Shown in pieces: positions 48,451 through 59,391 of a DNA stretch of 64,000 nt. A program made the position numbers and the translations under genes. Numbering within the stretch: position 1 is the first letter of the stretch; the number at the start of each line of letters is the position of its first letter. The stretch comes from Cercophora sp. LCS_1 (taxonomy: Eukaryota; Ascomycota; Sordariomycetes; Sordariales; Lasiosphaeriaceae): NCBI GenBank assembly GCA_036250225.1, contig JAPZLL010000074.1:20354-84353 (forward strand). Direction: 5' to 3'. The notes below the pieces were generated by a model. That model saw only the letters and a list, made by a program, of their open reading frames with translations. It did not search any database and had not been told where the DNA came from.

Positions 48451-51400
48451 CGCAGCGGAAACAAGGTTTGTTGAGTTGCAGTGTCTCCACCGCATCAACG
48501 ACAAACTGACAGTGCACATTTCGTGCCGCGTGCGTGCGACCCGGCCATCGGAGGGGTAGCATTGGTAGAAAAAAGTTCTGTTCACCGGTGCCAGATCTTT
48601 TCCCGTGCGCCAAGCCTGATCATCGGCCGGGGAAACCTCGATCAGGTCAACACGTTTGTGAGAGTGCGATCGACAAAATGCCTGCGACATTTGGCAGGTC
48701 GAGGTGCCGTCTCTCGGCTGCGGGGGAGGCGGCCACTCTTGGAGGGGATTTTGGTTTTTAGAGGTACATCCTCATGCAGCCACCTTTTCGTTTACTTGCA
48801 GTCATCGGCTCCAGTCGCCGCTTGATGACGGCCCCTCCATCCAGTGGACGGCGAATGACCGGTAGGGAAATCGTTGTGCAGATCGGGGTTGGCATCGGCA
48901 TCTTCCAGCCAATCGTGAGAAAAGGGCGCGGAAAGGGGGCGCTATAAACGGCGCCGACGGAGACTGCCGTGAATATAATTAGCCAGCCACAACAACACGG
49001 CGCGACCACGGCCGATGTACGCAAGTGGCTGGCTGTTCGGGAGCTGGAGGGAAGCCGGCCGCGCAGGGCAAAACGTTGGATGGCTATGGGTCGCTCACCG
49101 AGTACGCCACATATCCGCCCCATACTACACTCCGGAGGCAATGTCGGCGTCATAACGCGATGACTCGCAGCTCGCTTGACTGCCCTCGTCTCAGCTCCCG
49201 CCAGTGCGTCAAGGCGCAGAACGAATCAGCAACCGCGGGGATTTTGGGTCGGCATCAATCAAGGTTTTGGTCGTGGCTCCCACCCTCCCTCCACCTTTGC
49301 CCTCCGCCGGGCCGCGGTCCGGAGGGGTGTGTGGGCTTGTCATTCCCGAGACACACATAGCGTCGCAACGTTGCAACAGAGCCGCATGCCATGCGGCCAC
49401 TTTGTCGACTACGACGCCAGCCCGGCGGCGGTATTCTAGGGTCCACCGAACCCACACAAAAGATCCAGCCGTCCCCCTTCGTCGGCGAGATCGTCGAGAC
49501 AGAGCCGGTGACATGGCAAAGATCGCCATCATCATGACACGGCTGGAGATTAATCTACAACTCTTGTCCGCCACCAGCCGGGAATAGCTGCAACACGGAC
49601 GTTGCTGGCACAAGGTGTTGGGGACCGACAAAACCTTGATTCCAGGTCCAATGTCAATCTCGATGCGCTGTCGTTCCGCCCAGACGGACTGACGATCACC
49701 ACGACTGAACGGCAACGGCCGGAAACCAGAAGGAAGGACAAGACTTTCGGTCAAATGACGGAATGGGGGAATGGAAATTGGTTTGTGGTCCTTCGACCTG
49801 GGCTCGGGGTCTTACGGTCCCCCCCTCCCCCCCACCCGAAACCGTATCGTCAGTTCTGTCCGGCTCTTGCCCAGCTCCTCGTTGCGACGCAGATGGACTC
49901 GTTGGAAATAGCTCCATTTCCTGGGATCATGTCTGGGAACTTCTCTTGACTCGCCCTCAACAACACACCTGGTCCCCATGCCGCTGAGTGTTGGGGTGGT
50001 TTCGATTTTCAAGACTCAACTACACGCCATTTGGTTGCCTAGCATTGCCACATTTTGGCCTGCTCATCAAGTGTGAACAGCCTGTGCCCGCTGCCTGCCC
50101 TACCTTGGTCTCTGAGTGTGCCGCTCCTCTAGATAAGGCACCGTCCTTCTGGGAGCTGCCTACCTTGTGTAATCCATATTTGCAACTTCGCGCCAACAAT
50201 ATTCCATAAACCTGCAGCAGCTTATTCCTCATCAGATAAAGGGCCTATCTTCCTGGGCGTTCACTAAATGTAGACTCGCAAGCCCAGCCATTCCGTAAAC
50301 CGGCTGGCGTCCTCTCATGGAAAAACGTGTCTCCCTAGAGATCTCGCTCGGGGTTAATAATCAGGAACAAGCTCTGCCCGCTAGGGATGCGGTGCTGGGT
50401 TTGTGGTCGGGTATCTCTCTCGTCCGAAATGCCGCCAGACCAACCGCCTCACCGAGACATGGCTCAGAGGGGACAGCTCCATGAATCGTTATGGAGGCGC
50501 GTTATGTAGGATCAAGGCGTCTCCCTTTTCGACTACCGGGATGGATACCAGACTCCGTATGCGTACCGCGTCGAAGGTCGACAACCGTGCCCACTGTCAG
50601 GGCTCGACGTGCGGAAATCCGGCGTGGGCGTCGTTGTGGCAAGTGTTATATTTTGTCCTGTTGTAAGGTATTATCGGAACCCATCGGCTGAGGCGCAGCC
50701 TTGTAGTTGTGTATTGGTTGCGGATTGCGGAGGTGGGGGAGAACTGAGCCTGCAGTCTTCTTAGGCCCGTCCTCTGGGAAAGCCGGAAGGGTCGGGTGGC
50801 CATGACGTATCCAGCCACTACCCACAGGAGCCATGGTGAGGTTTCACGACCAACTGGCACGTCTGACACCCTAGCCTCAACCCAAGCCAGACCATGGGGT
50901 GGCTGTGGAGCGCGCAGGTCGCAGGATGGACTCGGACTCCAACCATGCATTCGCCGCAACAAAAGTGACGGATGCAGTAGGATGATAGCTAGAAAGACAA
51001 GGGACGTTCCGAATGCGTTGAGCTCCAGACCATAGGCCGCAAGGCCAACTAGGGGCCGAGATGTGGGGTCCCGGCTGGATGGTTGTCAGCACTTGCTTGC
51101 AGACGCAAGTGGGCAAGGGCTGGTCCAACGGCTGTTGTACTTACCCGCATCATCTGAAAATGTATTCGGTATATATAAGACACAATCTTCCAGTCGACAA
51201 GCTCTGTTCTGTGATCCGTGATAGTGGACCTGACACGTTTTGCAGCCTGCAGACGTTGCCGGTGGTGTGCGGTCGTCTTGGACGGGGCTTATTTTCCCAG
51301 TCTCTGGGCCTGGAAAAATCGCCAGCCGCGGGCTCCGCCGCTGGACCCAACATGCACCGCAAAGGCAGTCCCGCGGCGAATGCAAGATAGTGCATCAGTT

Positions 51401-53088
51401 TCGGCGTGATGTCTTTTCCATAGACTCGTGTATGTCGCCCAAACCGCCTCAAGCCCAAGGTCGTACCAGAAGCGGCGATCACCTATTCTTGCGGCCAGCC
51501 CTTTTCACGCCTGTACCCGGGCAAATCAAGGTCTCTAAGATGACGTAGCAAGCCCAGGGCAGCGAAGAACCGCCGAAGCTGATGGGCTGGGGGCGAGCAT
51601 ATATAGGACGCGAATTGCGGAGAAGGAGGAGGAGACCTACTAATGGCGAGTATCTTGTTAGCCCGGAACGGTCTGAACTTTTGGTTCTTGGCTGGGACTT
51701 ACCTGCACGCCTCTCGAACATCCCGCCGTTTGCGAGATTACGCTTGTATGTTCGAAATTTGACTAATTGTGTCGGATATATAAACAGCGCCCCGCCTATT
51801 GTTCGTCGAGTTGGTGCCGTGAGAGCGAACTCGGCATCTGCTCTGTGATAGGGGGTAGAGCGGACGGAGGAGCATCGTCCCCCATCCTTCAGGTGAAAGG
51901 CCAACTGGCTCCCGGTTGATCTTGATCAGCCCATCCGTTGTCCGGGATGTTTCCAACGGAATCCTCTCCCACAATCGGGCGGTGATGGTAGCCATGATGC
52001 TCCTCATCGTCGCCGTCTTCCCCCAGGAACTGTGAGGAAGAAGTTACCATACCCATCCTGCGCTACGCCGGCGGTCATCTTCGGGGGCGCGATGAAGCGG
52101 GGGCTCGCGGGGCCAACAAGTCTATTGCCTAATTTTTGTCAGAAAAGGGTCATATAATCTTGGTAGGTTGTCTCAAAGCTAGGCGCAGGCAATTTTCTCT
52201 TCGTGCGATTGTTGCTCGTCCGTCCGCATCATTGTGAGGGTGGTCTTATATCGACTCGCTGGTGAGGAGGTAGACGGGCTTGATGTGATGAAGCATGGGG
52301 AGAAGTGCAGATCTGTTTCTGGTCTCGCTCTCTGGCCTTAAAGCCCGAAGTGACTGGCTGCTACCCGGGGTCGGGTAGATGCATGTCGCTGAAGTCTGCC
52401 TAGCGTGTTACCATCGCTGCCCTGAGGGTGGTCAGGGGAACTAGGTCTAGGCCGTGTCGTCTCTTAGGAGTGGTTAGGATATTGTTTGGGTCAGCCTGGG
52501 AATCTCGGCGTCGCGATAAATGCCCGTATACTGTTGATCTTGTGGTTTCGAGCTTAGAGGTCGACAACCTCCAATCCACCCTGCGGAGGAGGGAATTGTG
52601 AGAGTTTTATACTCATCTCCGGGAAGTACTCACTCACCTGTTGGCTTTCACGTTGACTCAACCCAACCCCCTTTGAGTCAACATGTCAGCGTCAGACGCA
52701 CTCAGCACCACTCACCGCCGACGCATCCCGGCAAGCCACCGAGCTTGCAGGTTACCACCAAAAACTGTCCAGCAAAAAACAAGTCCTTCATTATAATATT
52801 TCGCCCGTAGGGCAAGAGCGCTTACACGTGCTTCTATCAACAAATGCCATGTATAACCTCGAAGTGAATTTTGTTCATGTCTCTCCATTCATATGTGCTT
52901 TTCTACTTTCCCCAATATTCTCCCACAAAAATGCATGCAATGGTCGCTGTGGCCGCTGTGCTTGCAATGTGAATGCGCTAAGACCTGGTGATGGTCCGGA
53001 ATCCGTCAGCCTGAAAAGGTTAGTCACGTCATTGTCAGATATGATAGGAGATGACATGGCGTCTTGTCAAGGCCAGTGGGTAAGAAGA
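48451..53088. other. 4.6-kb gene-poor region
   Basis: Many overlapping frames below 190 codons occur on both strands, none with a recognisable domain or a convincing splice pattern. Three TATA-like sites on the plus strand (TATATATAAG near 51170, ATATATAGG near 51600, ATATATAAAC near 51776) could drive unrecognised short or non-coding transcripts. Confidence 0.4.
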
Positions 53089-54901
53089 TCATACAGCATC
53101 AGCGACTTGGGTGACTCTAGGGTGGAGCTTGGCCACCGCGGCGATGGTCTTTGTCTCCGTGCCGGTCTCGACGATGGTGCGGCGCGACGTGATGGTGATG
53201 ACGCTCGGGCGGCGGGTTGTTGTCGTGGTGCGACGGGTTGTGCTTGTCGAGGTGCGGCGTGTTGTGGACGTGGCGGTAGTACGGCGCGTGGTGGGAGTGG
53301 TTGGACGAGGAGTCGAGGTGGCGGTCCTGCGGGTGGTAGGAGTAGTGGGGCGGGGCGTAGACGTTGTGGTGCGGCGGGTTGTGGGCGTGGTCGTCGGGCG
53401 GGTCACAACTGGTGTCGTGGTACGGCGAGTCGTCGGCGTGGTTGTTGTTCTCCTCGTAGTCGGTGTTGTCGTCGGGCGGGTAGTGGGGGTCGTTGTTCGG
53501 CGAGTTGTCGGCGTGGTCGTGGGACGAGTAGTAGGCGTCGTTGTCGGTCTAGTTGTTGTTCGACGGGTTGTGGGTGTCGTGGTGGTGTCCGAGGGGCAGA
53601 TGGTGACAATAGTCGATCCGATGGTCACAGTGGTGTCATAGACCGAGGTGGAGATGATGGTGACCGTGGTCTTGTCGTCAACAGTCTTGGTCTTGGTGAC
53701 ATAGACGGTTGTCGAGATTTCCGTTGTGACGGGGATGACGGTAGTTGTAGCGTCGACTGTTTCGGTCACCACAACTGTCTTGGTGACCGGGACGGTCTCA
53801 GTAGTGGGCTCGACAATGGTCACAGTCGTGGGTCTGCTGAGTGTCACAGTAGTGCCGCCACGCGTGATTGTCGTGGGCTGGACCACAGTGATGGTTTTTG
53901 TCGGCTGGCGAGTGCGGGTCGTCACCGAGGTGATGGTAGTGGTGCGAGTGATGGTGGTTCTACCAGTGATGGGCCTCGTTGTTGTGGTGCGACGAGTGGT
54001 CGGGGTTGTGGTCGTCCGGCGGGTTGTGGGCGTGGTCGTGGTGCGCCGAGTAGTAGGCGTTGTTGTTGGAGTAGTGGTGCGCCTGGTAGTGGGAGTCGTC
54101 GTTGGTCTGGTCGTCGGGGTTGTCGTTGTGCGCCTAGTTGTCGGGGTAGTCGTCGTGCGGCGAGTCGTCGGTGTCGTTGTCGGGGTGGTAGTGCGTCTTG
54201 TCGTCGGCCTGGTTGTTGGCGTCGTTGTGCGGTGAGTGGTAGGCGTGGTGGTTGTACGGCGAGTCGTGGGTGTGGTTGTCGGGTGTGTTGTGGTGCGCCG
54301 AGTGGTGGTTGGGAAAGGCTTCGAGGTATCGCAATGCTCCGGATCGCGAACATAACCCCATCCATCTCCGAGCCTAAACTCGTTTCCTCCACGATCCTGT
54401 CCGTGGTTGGTTGCATAAGAGCGCTGCATTGTGTCAGTTATCCTATTGTCCCGCCTACGGAGAGCACGCATACATCCCACTCGCGCGTGTACAGAGAGCA
54501 GTACAACCCTGTGGCAATGTGGTTCTCGTACAGCACGTATGCGAGGAAGAACTTGCATTCCTTGAACTCGCCGTCCTGGCCGGGGTGCTTGCGGTTATAG
54601 TTGCTGGTGCTCGTGCAAGCCGCAGCGCAAAGCTCGGGGATGAATGCCTCGGGGTAATACTTGAATCCTGCGTCGAGGTTAGCATACGAGTGTCCGAGGA
54701 GAGATATCCAGGGAACGTACCAATGTATGTGTCCTTGCCATCCTTGTCCAGGGGCGCGTTGATGGTCGCATTGCCGAACTCATACGGTCCCCTGTATCCC
54801 TCAATCGGGTCGGGACGAGTGAGCACCATGTTGTTGGACGCAAACGCGGCCGGGATCAGGACGGTGCCTGCCACAAGGGCGGCCGACAGTGTTCCTCTCA
54901 T
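53089..54901 (-). CDS. Secreted Thr-rich mucin-like cell-wall protein
   Basis: Three exons, 54901-54721, 54667-54474 and 54423-53089 (introns GTACGT..GTATGCTAACC..GCAG and GTATGC..ATAACTGACAC..GCAG), encode 569 residues. A signal peptide is clear (MRGTLSAALVAGTVLIPAAFA). Residues 20-150 form a compact Cys-containing domain with LCAAACTSTSNYNRKHP, CKFFLAYVLYENH, GLYCSLYTREWD and DPEHCDT. I recognise this layout from secreted fungal proteins, but not its function. The rest is low complexity: two long tracts of PTTRRTTT/PTTRPTT units flank a Thr/Val beta-rich core (TVTIVEPTTETVPVTKTVVV). Such tracts are normally heavily O-mannosylated and extended. No GPI-anchor tail is seen (it ends VTQVADAV). 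Likely a wall or matrix adhesin. Repeat copy number may be unstable. Confidence 0.82.
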
Positions 54902-55816
54902 GGTGGGTGGCGACAGGCTCCGCTCAAACTGGGGTGCCACGAGGAACAGCGGCTTCGATGGAAGCTTGCAAAAGAGATGCCGAGACCTCGGTTGGGATGT
55001 GAGAATATATCAGCAATCATCGACATGGGAGCCTTCGACAACATGTCAAGCTTGTGACTCGGGTACATCCGTCGCGATGGCCCGCTAAAACAAACTTTTC
55101 TTCCTGCCGCCAAACCCTCGGACGCCGGCTGATGTTAAGGTTGTCACGACCAAAGCCGCAGCCCGTGTTCTTCGCATTCGGTGGGTCGATGGGGATGTGG
55201 ACCCCGGGCTGGCGGTGCCATCCTCCCCTATATTCCCCGCATCCTCGTGGAGGTTCCATAGCCATAGAGGTCGGGCCTAAGCTAGCTCGCGGCTGCTTTT
55301 GCATCGCTTGACGGAGCGGATAGCTTGTGACGCTATTACCTCTTGGCGCCTCCACGCATGCCCCCATCTCCAAGGTCGCCGGCGTTGTCCTTGGAGTGGC
55401 CTCCAGTCGTGTTCCGACGAGCGGGGTTTTGTTTCCTCCGGCACAACTGGCGCAGCTGACGGCATGGGTGGGCGACTTGGAGTCGTCATCAACACCTTCC
55501 ACGATGCGCCTCCTCGGCATTGCTTGGGCGTGACAGTGCCACTTGCGTCTGACATGGCTTCATTCTCACTGTTTCGAACCCAACAATCCGAATGATCGAG
55601 CTTGTGATGCTGTTATTCCAGAACCAGAAAAAAAAACATAAAAGACGGGCACGCATCCGCAAGAATGTCCAGAAGTTTCTTCTCCGACCACAACTCCAAA
55701 CGATTCCACCCCACCCTTGTCCAGCATTGAACCAGCTCGGTCGCTCCTGCCATTACTACCTGAAAACACAGCACAACCCACTTTTCCCACTCATTTCCAG
55801 GTTCCACTTGCCGAAC
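54902..55816. promoter_or_regulatory. Divergent promoter region of the mucin-like and Ser/Pro-rich genes
   Basis: This 0.9 kb lies between two outward-facing starts. The last 120 bp before 55817 is C/A/T-rich leader (CCACCCTTGTCC.., CACAACCCAC..). Frames on both strands here lack recognisable content. Confidence 0.4.
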
Positions 55817-56710
55817 ATGTCTCCCCAGCCTTTGGAAGCATTCCTTCAATGCCGAGCGTCCTCGGCTCCTCCACCCGTCGCAGAGGACAGCGTGGACTCC
55901 GGCACACTTTCCGGCGACCCGGAAAGCCCTCTCAACGCAGCCCATGATCTCTTCGCCTCGGATGCACCCATGTCACCGCGTTCCTCCGCCCCTTCTGACG
56001 CCTCGGACTTTAGTCACAATGAGGACTCCCAAGGCCCGTCCTTTGTGGAGGAATCTGGCCTGTTCCCTGGCCCTAACGAGGGTATGCGCGGTGAACGCTC
56101 GCTACGCATGGCAGTGCCCTATGCTGACCAGGCGGACGATGACCTGTTCGACAATCCTCCTCCCTTCAGCCCTGGGCGCTTCAACGCTTTCGAGGCTACC
56201 AGCCCTAGACGCGGGCTGAGGTGTCCTCTGTTCACCCTCATCTTTGAGGCCTTGGAAGAGTCCATCGACGAGTATTCCGACTTACCCTCCATGGTTCTTT
56301 CCACAGATCACGACGTGCCCATTGTCGCCCATGACGTGTCCGATGCCATGTTGGGCGTGTTTCTGCCACCCAGCCCGTTCGATCTGGGGGGGCCCACATC
56401 GCCGTCGCCCTCAGAGCTCGCCAACCGTCCTCGCGGCTCCGTGTTTCGCAGGCGTCGCTGGCGTTGTCAACGCGACCGAGCTCGTCGCGAGACTCCGAGG
56501 ACTTTTGACAATCCCATGGATTTTCTCGACTCCAGGCGCGGAGGCCGGGCCCGCCAGAGTCTGCGATTTGCCGAGGCCCGTCGCCATCGCCGTCAGCAGG
56601 AGTCTCCGCCGTACGACTGGGATCTGGAGGTTGCCGGCAATGTCGATCATACGTTTGTGCCTGAGGTGGAAGCGCCTCAGGAGTCCTCTCAAGGAGACTA
56701 TAGGTACTAG
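55817..56710 (+). CDS. Ser/Pro-rich hypothetical protein
   Basis: I choose the ATG at 55817 (CCGAACATGTC) after a pyrimidine-rich leader; an upstream in-frame ATG at 55592 would add a poorly composed 75 residues. The 297-residue product has a disordered acidic Ser/Pro/Asp N-terminal half (PSDASDFSHNEDSQ, DDDLFDNPPPFSPGRF). A short ordered patch follows (FTLIFEALEESIDEYSDL, VSDAMLGVFLPP). Near residue 215 there is a strongly basic stretch (VFRRRRWRCQRDRARRE), a possible nuclear localisation or RNA-binding signal. No family is recognised. Codon use is consistent throughout and there are no internal stops. Confidence 0.55.
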   Translation: MSPQPLEAFLQCRASSAPPPVAEDSVDSGTLSGDPESPLNAAHDLFASDAPMSPRSSAPSDASDFSHNEDSQGPSFVEESGLFPGPNEGMRGERSLRMAVPYADQADDDLFDNPPPFSPGRFNAFEATSPRRGLRCPLFTLIFEALEESIDEYSDLPSMVLSTDHDVPIVAHDVSDAMLGVFLPPSPFDLGGPTSPSPSELANRPRGSVFRRRRWRCQRDRARRETPRTFDNPMDFLDSRRGGRARQSLRFAEARRHRRQQESPPYDWDLEVAGNVDHTFVPEVEAPQESSQGDYRY

Positions 56711-57850
56711 GACCATCCTCTTGGGGGGTCTGGGAGCTGGAATGAAGTAAGGGCGATTGGAACAGGTTCGTAAGCAATTCCCATGCCATACCACAGAGCT
56801 CTTACTGATATGACTAGATTATCTTGTGGGATAGCTTTGATTGATAGGGCTATGAATTCTGATCCGATGGTCTCATCTCTATCGATTAGCAAGATTCACG
56901 CTAAGATTCACAATCTGCTCTCGTCACGCCTTTTCTCGCTTTTGGTTGGCGTAGATGTATGGTTCTCCCCTCCGTAACTCGGTATCATGAGCGAGCGTTC
57001 AGAAAAAATCATATCGAAGAATACTGCGTCGATGAACAAGTGGACCTTTGTCCTGGCTTAACTCCTCCGACTGCCCCACTAGGTCCGATTTGGTCCACGC
57101 ATGCTTTCCTCTCCAGCTCGTTCGGAAGAAAGCAAGATCGATAGCGTTGATGGTGGTATGCAGCCTCGTGGGTGAGCGAGTGGTGGTCTCGCGGGCGAGG
57201 CCACAAATCTTCGTGCCGGGGTTTATCGGTAGCTCTCGGGCCGAGGGATCGATTCTTGAGTTTGGGCTCGGTGGGGTGATAACAGCTTGATGGCAAGGTG
57301 GGGATAAGGATCCAGTGCTGACTTTTGGGTTGTTCAACATGTAATGTCTGGTATTTGTGTCTAATTTCTTTCGGTCGGTGTGCCGCGATCTTGTCGACGA
57401 TGGCTTCAGGGGTTGGTTTGTTTCTGGTTGTGTTGTTTTTTGTCTTGTACGGGCGGCGGGCTTGGTTTTAGTGTACGGTAGGGCGTAGGCCCCAGGTTTC
57501 TTCAAAAATACATCTCCACTCGCACCACAAAACGAAGTATCAGCTGCCGGGGCGCGATGGTAACATCAACCAAGCCCATATCTCAACAAAGATGAGACTG
57601 AACGACACCTGACGGACCGCTTCGAACATCCGACACGTCACGCCGTCGTGACAGGCCTTATGAATACCTAAATCAAGGCCTCGTTCCGACGCCGGGTCTC
57701 TTCCTACTCCATAGAAGCTAGATTTCCTGCCTTGCGGGTCACCTCAAACAGTGTAAGTGTCAGCGCTGCCCACGCGAAACAGATTGTTGCACACGGGTGC
57801 CAGCCATCAGCGCCCTCGGTTCATGGTTGTTGATGATCTATCTCCCACTC
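56711..57850. other. Intergenic, no supported gene
   Basis: No frame with recognisable content. The left 250 bp is probably the 3' UTR of the preceding gene. A 168-codon minus-strand frame near 57000-57505 is compositionally odd (Thr/Lys/Pro) and has no support. Confidence 0.4.
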
Positions 57851-58270
57851 TCAAGATAGGTACGTCCACGGAGAGCGCCAGCATTTCCTACAATGGCGCG
57901 GTCGCTTGAGCAGTAACCATAATGACCTTGCCATCTCACCATCCGACCCATGTTCCGTCGCCTGATCGGCCTTGTCCCCTTCCAGTTTTGAGAACGACTC
58001 CCGGAGCCCAGCTAACTCATACATCAAGACAATCCGACAAACGGCAGCGCTCCCGATATATTTCACCAGGGCAACCAACGCATCATGTGCCCCGATGAAG
58101 GTGGTGCTGGCAAACAGCAATGTCCCGAAAATAAGGTGAAAGACAGTAAACATGGACAAGAGCCAAGAGCAGAACAGAAACAGCCTGGTTGTCTGCGACG
58201 AATCTGGGCACACGAAATTTCCTTTTTCGTTTGTGGTCTTGAGCTTTCCCTGATTCTTCTCTGAGCTAGC
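57851..58270 (-). pseudogene. Orphaned 3' exon of a fungal membrane protein
   Basis: A 140-codon frame opens directly after a splice-acceptor-like TTTAG at 58271. Its hydrophobic segments RLFLFCSWLLSMFTVFHLIF and ALVKYIGSAAVCRIVLMYEL are separated by a short loop. The FHLxxGTLxFxS...VCRxxLMYELAGLR pattern reminds me of the C-terminal membrane domain of a fungal family of unknown function. The upstream exons should lie above 58271, but that DNA is AT-rich decayed repeat with no continuing frame, so the gene appears truncated by repeat insertion or deletion. The tail after LRESFSKLE is hydrophilic. Confidence 0.45.
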
Positions 58271-58640
58271 CTAAATTCTAGCGAGCAGGAAAGTGTAGCC
58301 CAAATTTGGGGCCGTTTGTCGTATACTAGTGCATGGCGTGGGATGGTATATGCCATCCTAGTTTAATCAACATGGTTTTGAGTATCCTGGCTCCAAAACT
58401 GTGACAGTACTTAATATAGAGATATTATGTACCATCCCAGGCATATACTGGTATATTCTGGGATGTCACATCACAGCTGGTGTATTCCGAGACATTACAT
58501 CATATACTAGAATATTCTCGGCTATTACATCATGTACCATCCCAAATTCCGAGCTAGGACGTCATATCCTATCCCAGGGCATATACTGGTGTATTCTGGG
58601 CCCAAATTCGGGGCCCTTTAGGCCAAGATTTGGGCCGACG
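58271..58640. repeat. Decayed AT-rich repeat with near-duplicate words
   Basis: The words GCATATACTGGT(A/G)TATTCTGGG (near 58441 and 58578), ACATCATATACTAGAATATTC and ACATCATGTACCATCCC recur with mostly transition differences. Local palindromic character and AT bias suggest a RIP-mutated element edge. It abuts the truncated membrane-protein exon. Confidence 0.5.
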
Positions 58641-58839
58641 ACGAGAAACGGTAGGCCGACGACGATGCTGCGCACGGGCGACGGTGGTACAATTTGCCAC
58701 ACAAGTTGGACTGTGAGAGGATTTGGGGCTCAGTCTCAGTGTTGCGTGTGCAGTGGCCATGGAGGTAGGTTCCAGAATGGCCAGTCTGATCTAGCGGCAT
58801 TCCTGAACCCCCTGTTCGCCGACCAGGGACGCTCTTTTT

Positions 58840-59391
58840 TTGCTTGTGAGTCAGAACGTACTCCAAGGCCTCGACAAGTTTATCCACCTCTTCCGAGACC
58901 ACCACACCACAGTGCGCCACAAGACTATGGTACAAGCCATTACCAGTCTCGGAAGCGTCTTTACGGGAGAAACAGTTGTCCAGGCCAGGCGGCAACGAGA
59001 CGACGCCATCGAAAGCCGCAAAAAGATTGAAGCCGCTAAATCTCTGGTCGACGTCGAACTCAAGGGCGCCATTATGGAACGAGACGCCGCTGTAGCGAGC
59101 CGCGAAGCGATTGCAGCCGCCAAACCTCTGGTCGACCGCGGACTTGAGGACGAAGCGTGCTCTCTCAAAAAAGCTAAAGCCGACCTTGGGAAGGTTAGAG
59201 CCGAGCTTAGCTGCACCAATATCGAGATCGGCCGTTTAATGGTGGCCGCCGGGGGCCAGGCTAGTCGAGCCAAACAAGAGACGCTGAAGCGTCTCGATGA
59301 TATCGAGGATCGTACGAAGAAGTTAGAGGAGGATGCTGTAAGCATGGCAAAGAAGCAGGCGGTCACTACGTCTGGTGAGAATAATAGATGA
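58840..59391 (+). CDS. Coiled-coil hypothetical ORF
   Basis: A 183-codon frame. The true start may be the internal ATG at 58927 (MVQAITSLGSVF). From about residue 50 it is Ala/Lys/Glu/Arg-rich with heptad-like spacing and a repeated pattern: RDDAIESRKKIEAAKSLVD and RDAAVASREAIAAAKPLVD are near copies about 35 residues apart. This predicts a rod-like coiled coil. There is no signal peptide and no known family. An overlapping antisense frame is longer but compositionally unconvincing. Confidence 0.4.
   Translation: MLVSQNVLQGLDKFIHLFRDHHTTVRHKTMVQAITSLGSVFTGETVVQARRQRDDAIESRKKIEAAKSLVDVELKGAIMERDAAVASREAIAAAKPLVDRGLEDEACSLKKAKADLGKVRAELSCTNIEIGRLMVAAGGQASRAKQETLKRLDDIEDRTKKLEEDAVSMAKKQAVTTSGENNR

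Noticed and set aside
52828..54600. 590-codon plus-strand frame rich in Gly/Arg/Cys
   Set aside because: It is the antisense of the Thr-rich repeats of the secreted protein; the minus strand has a signal peptide, a Cys domain and valid introns.
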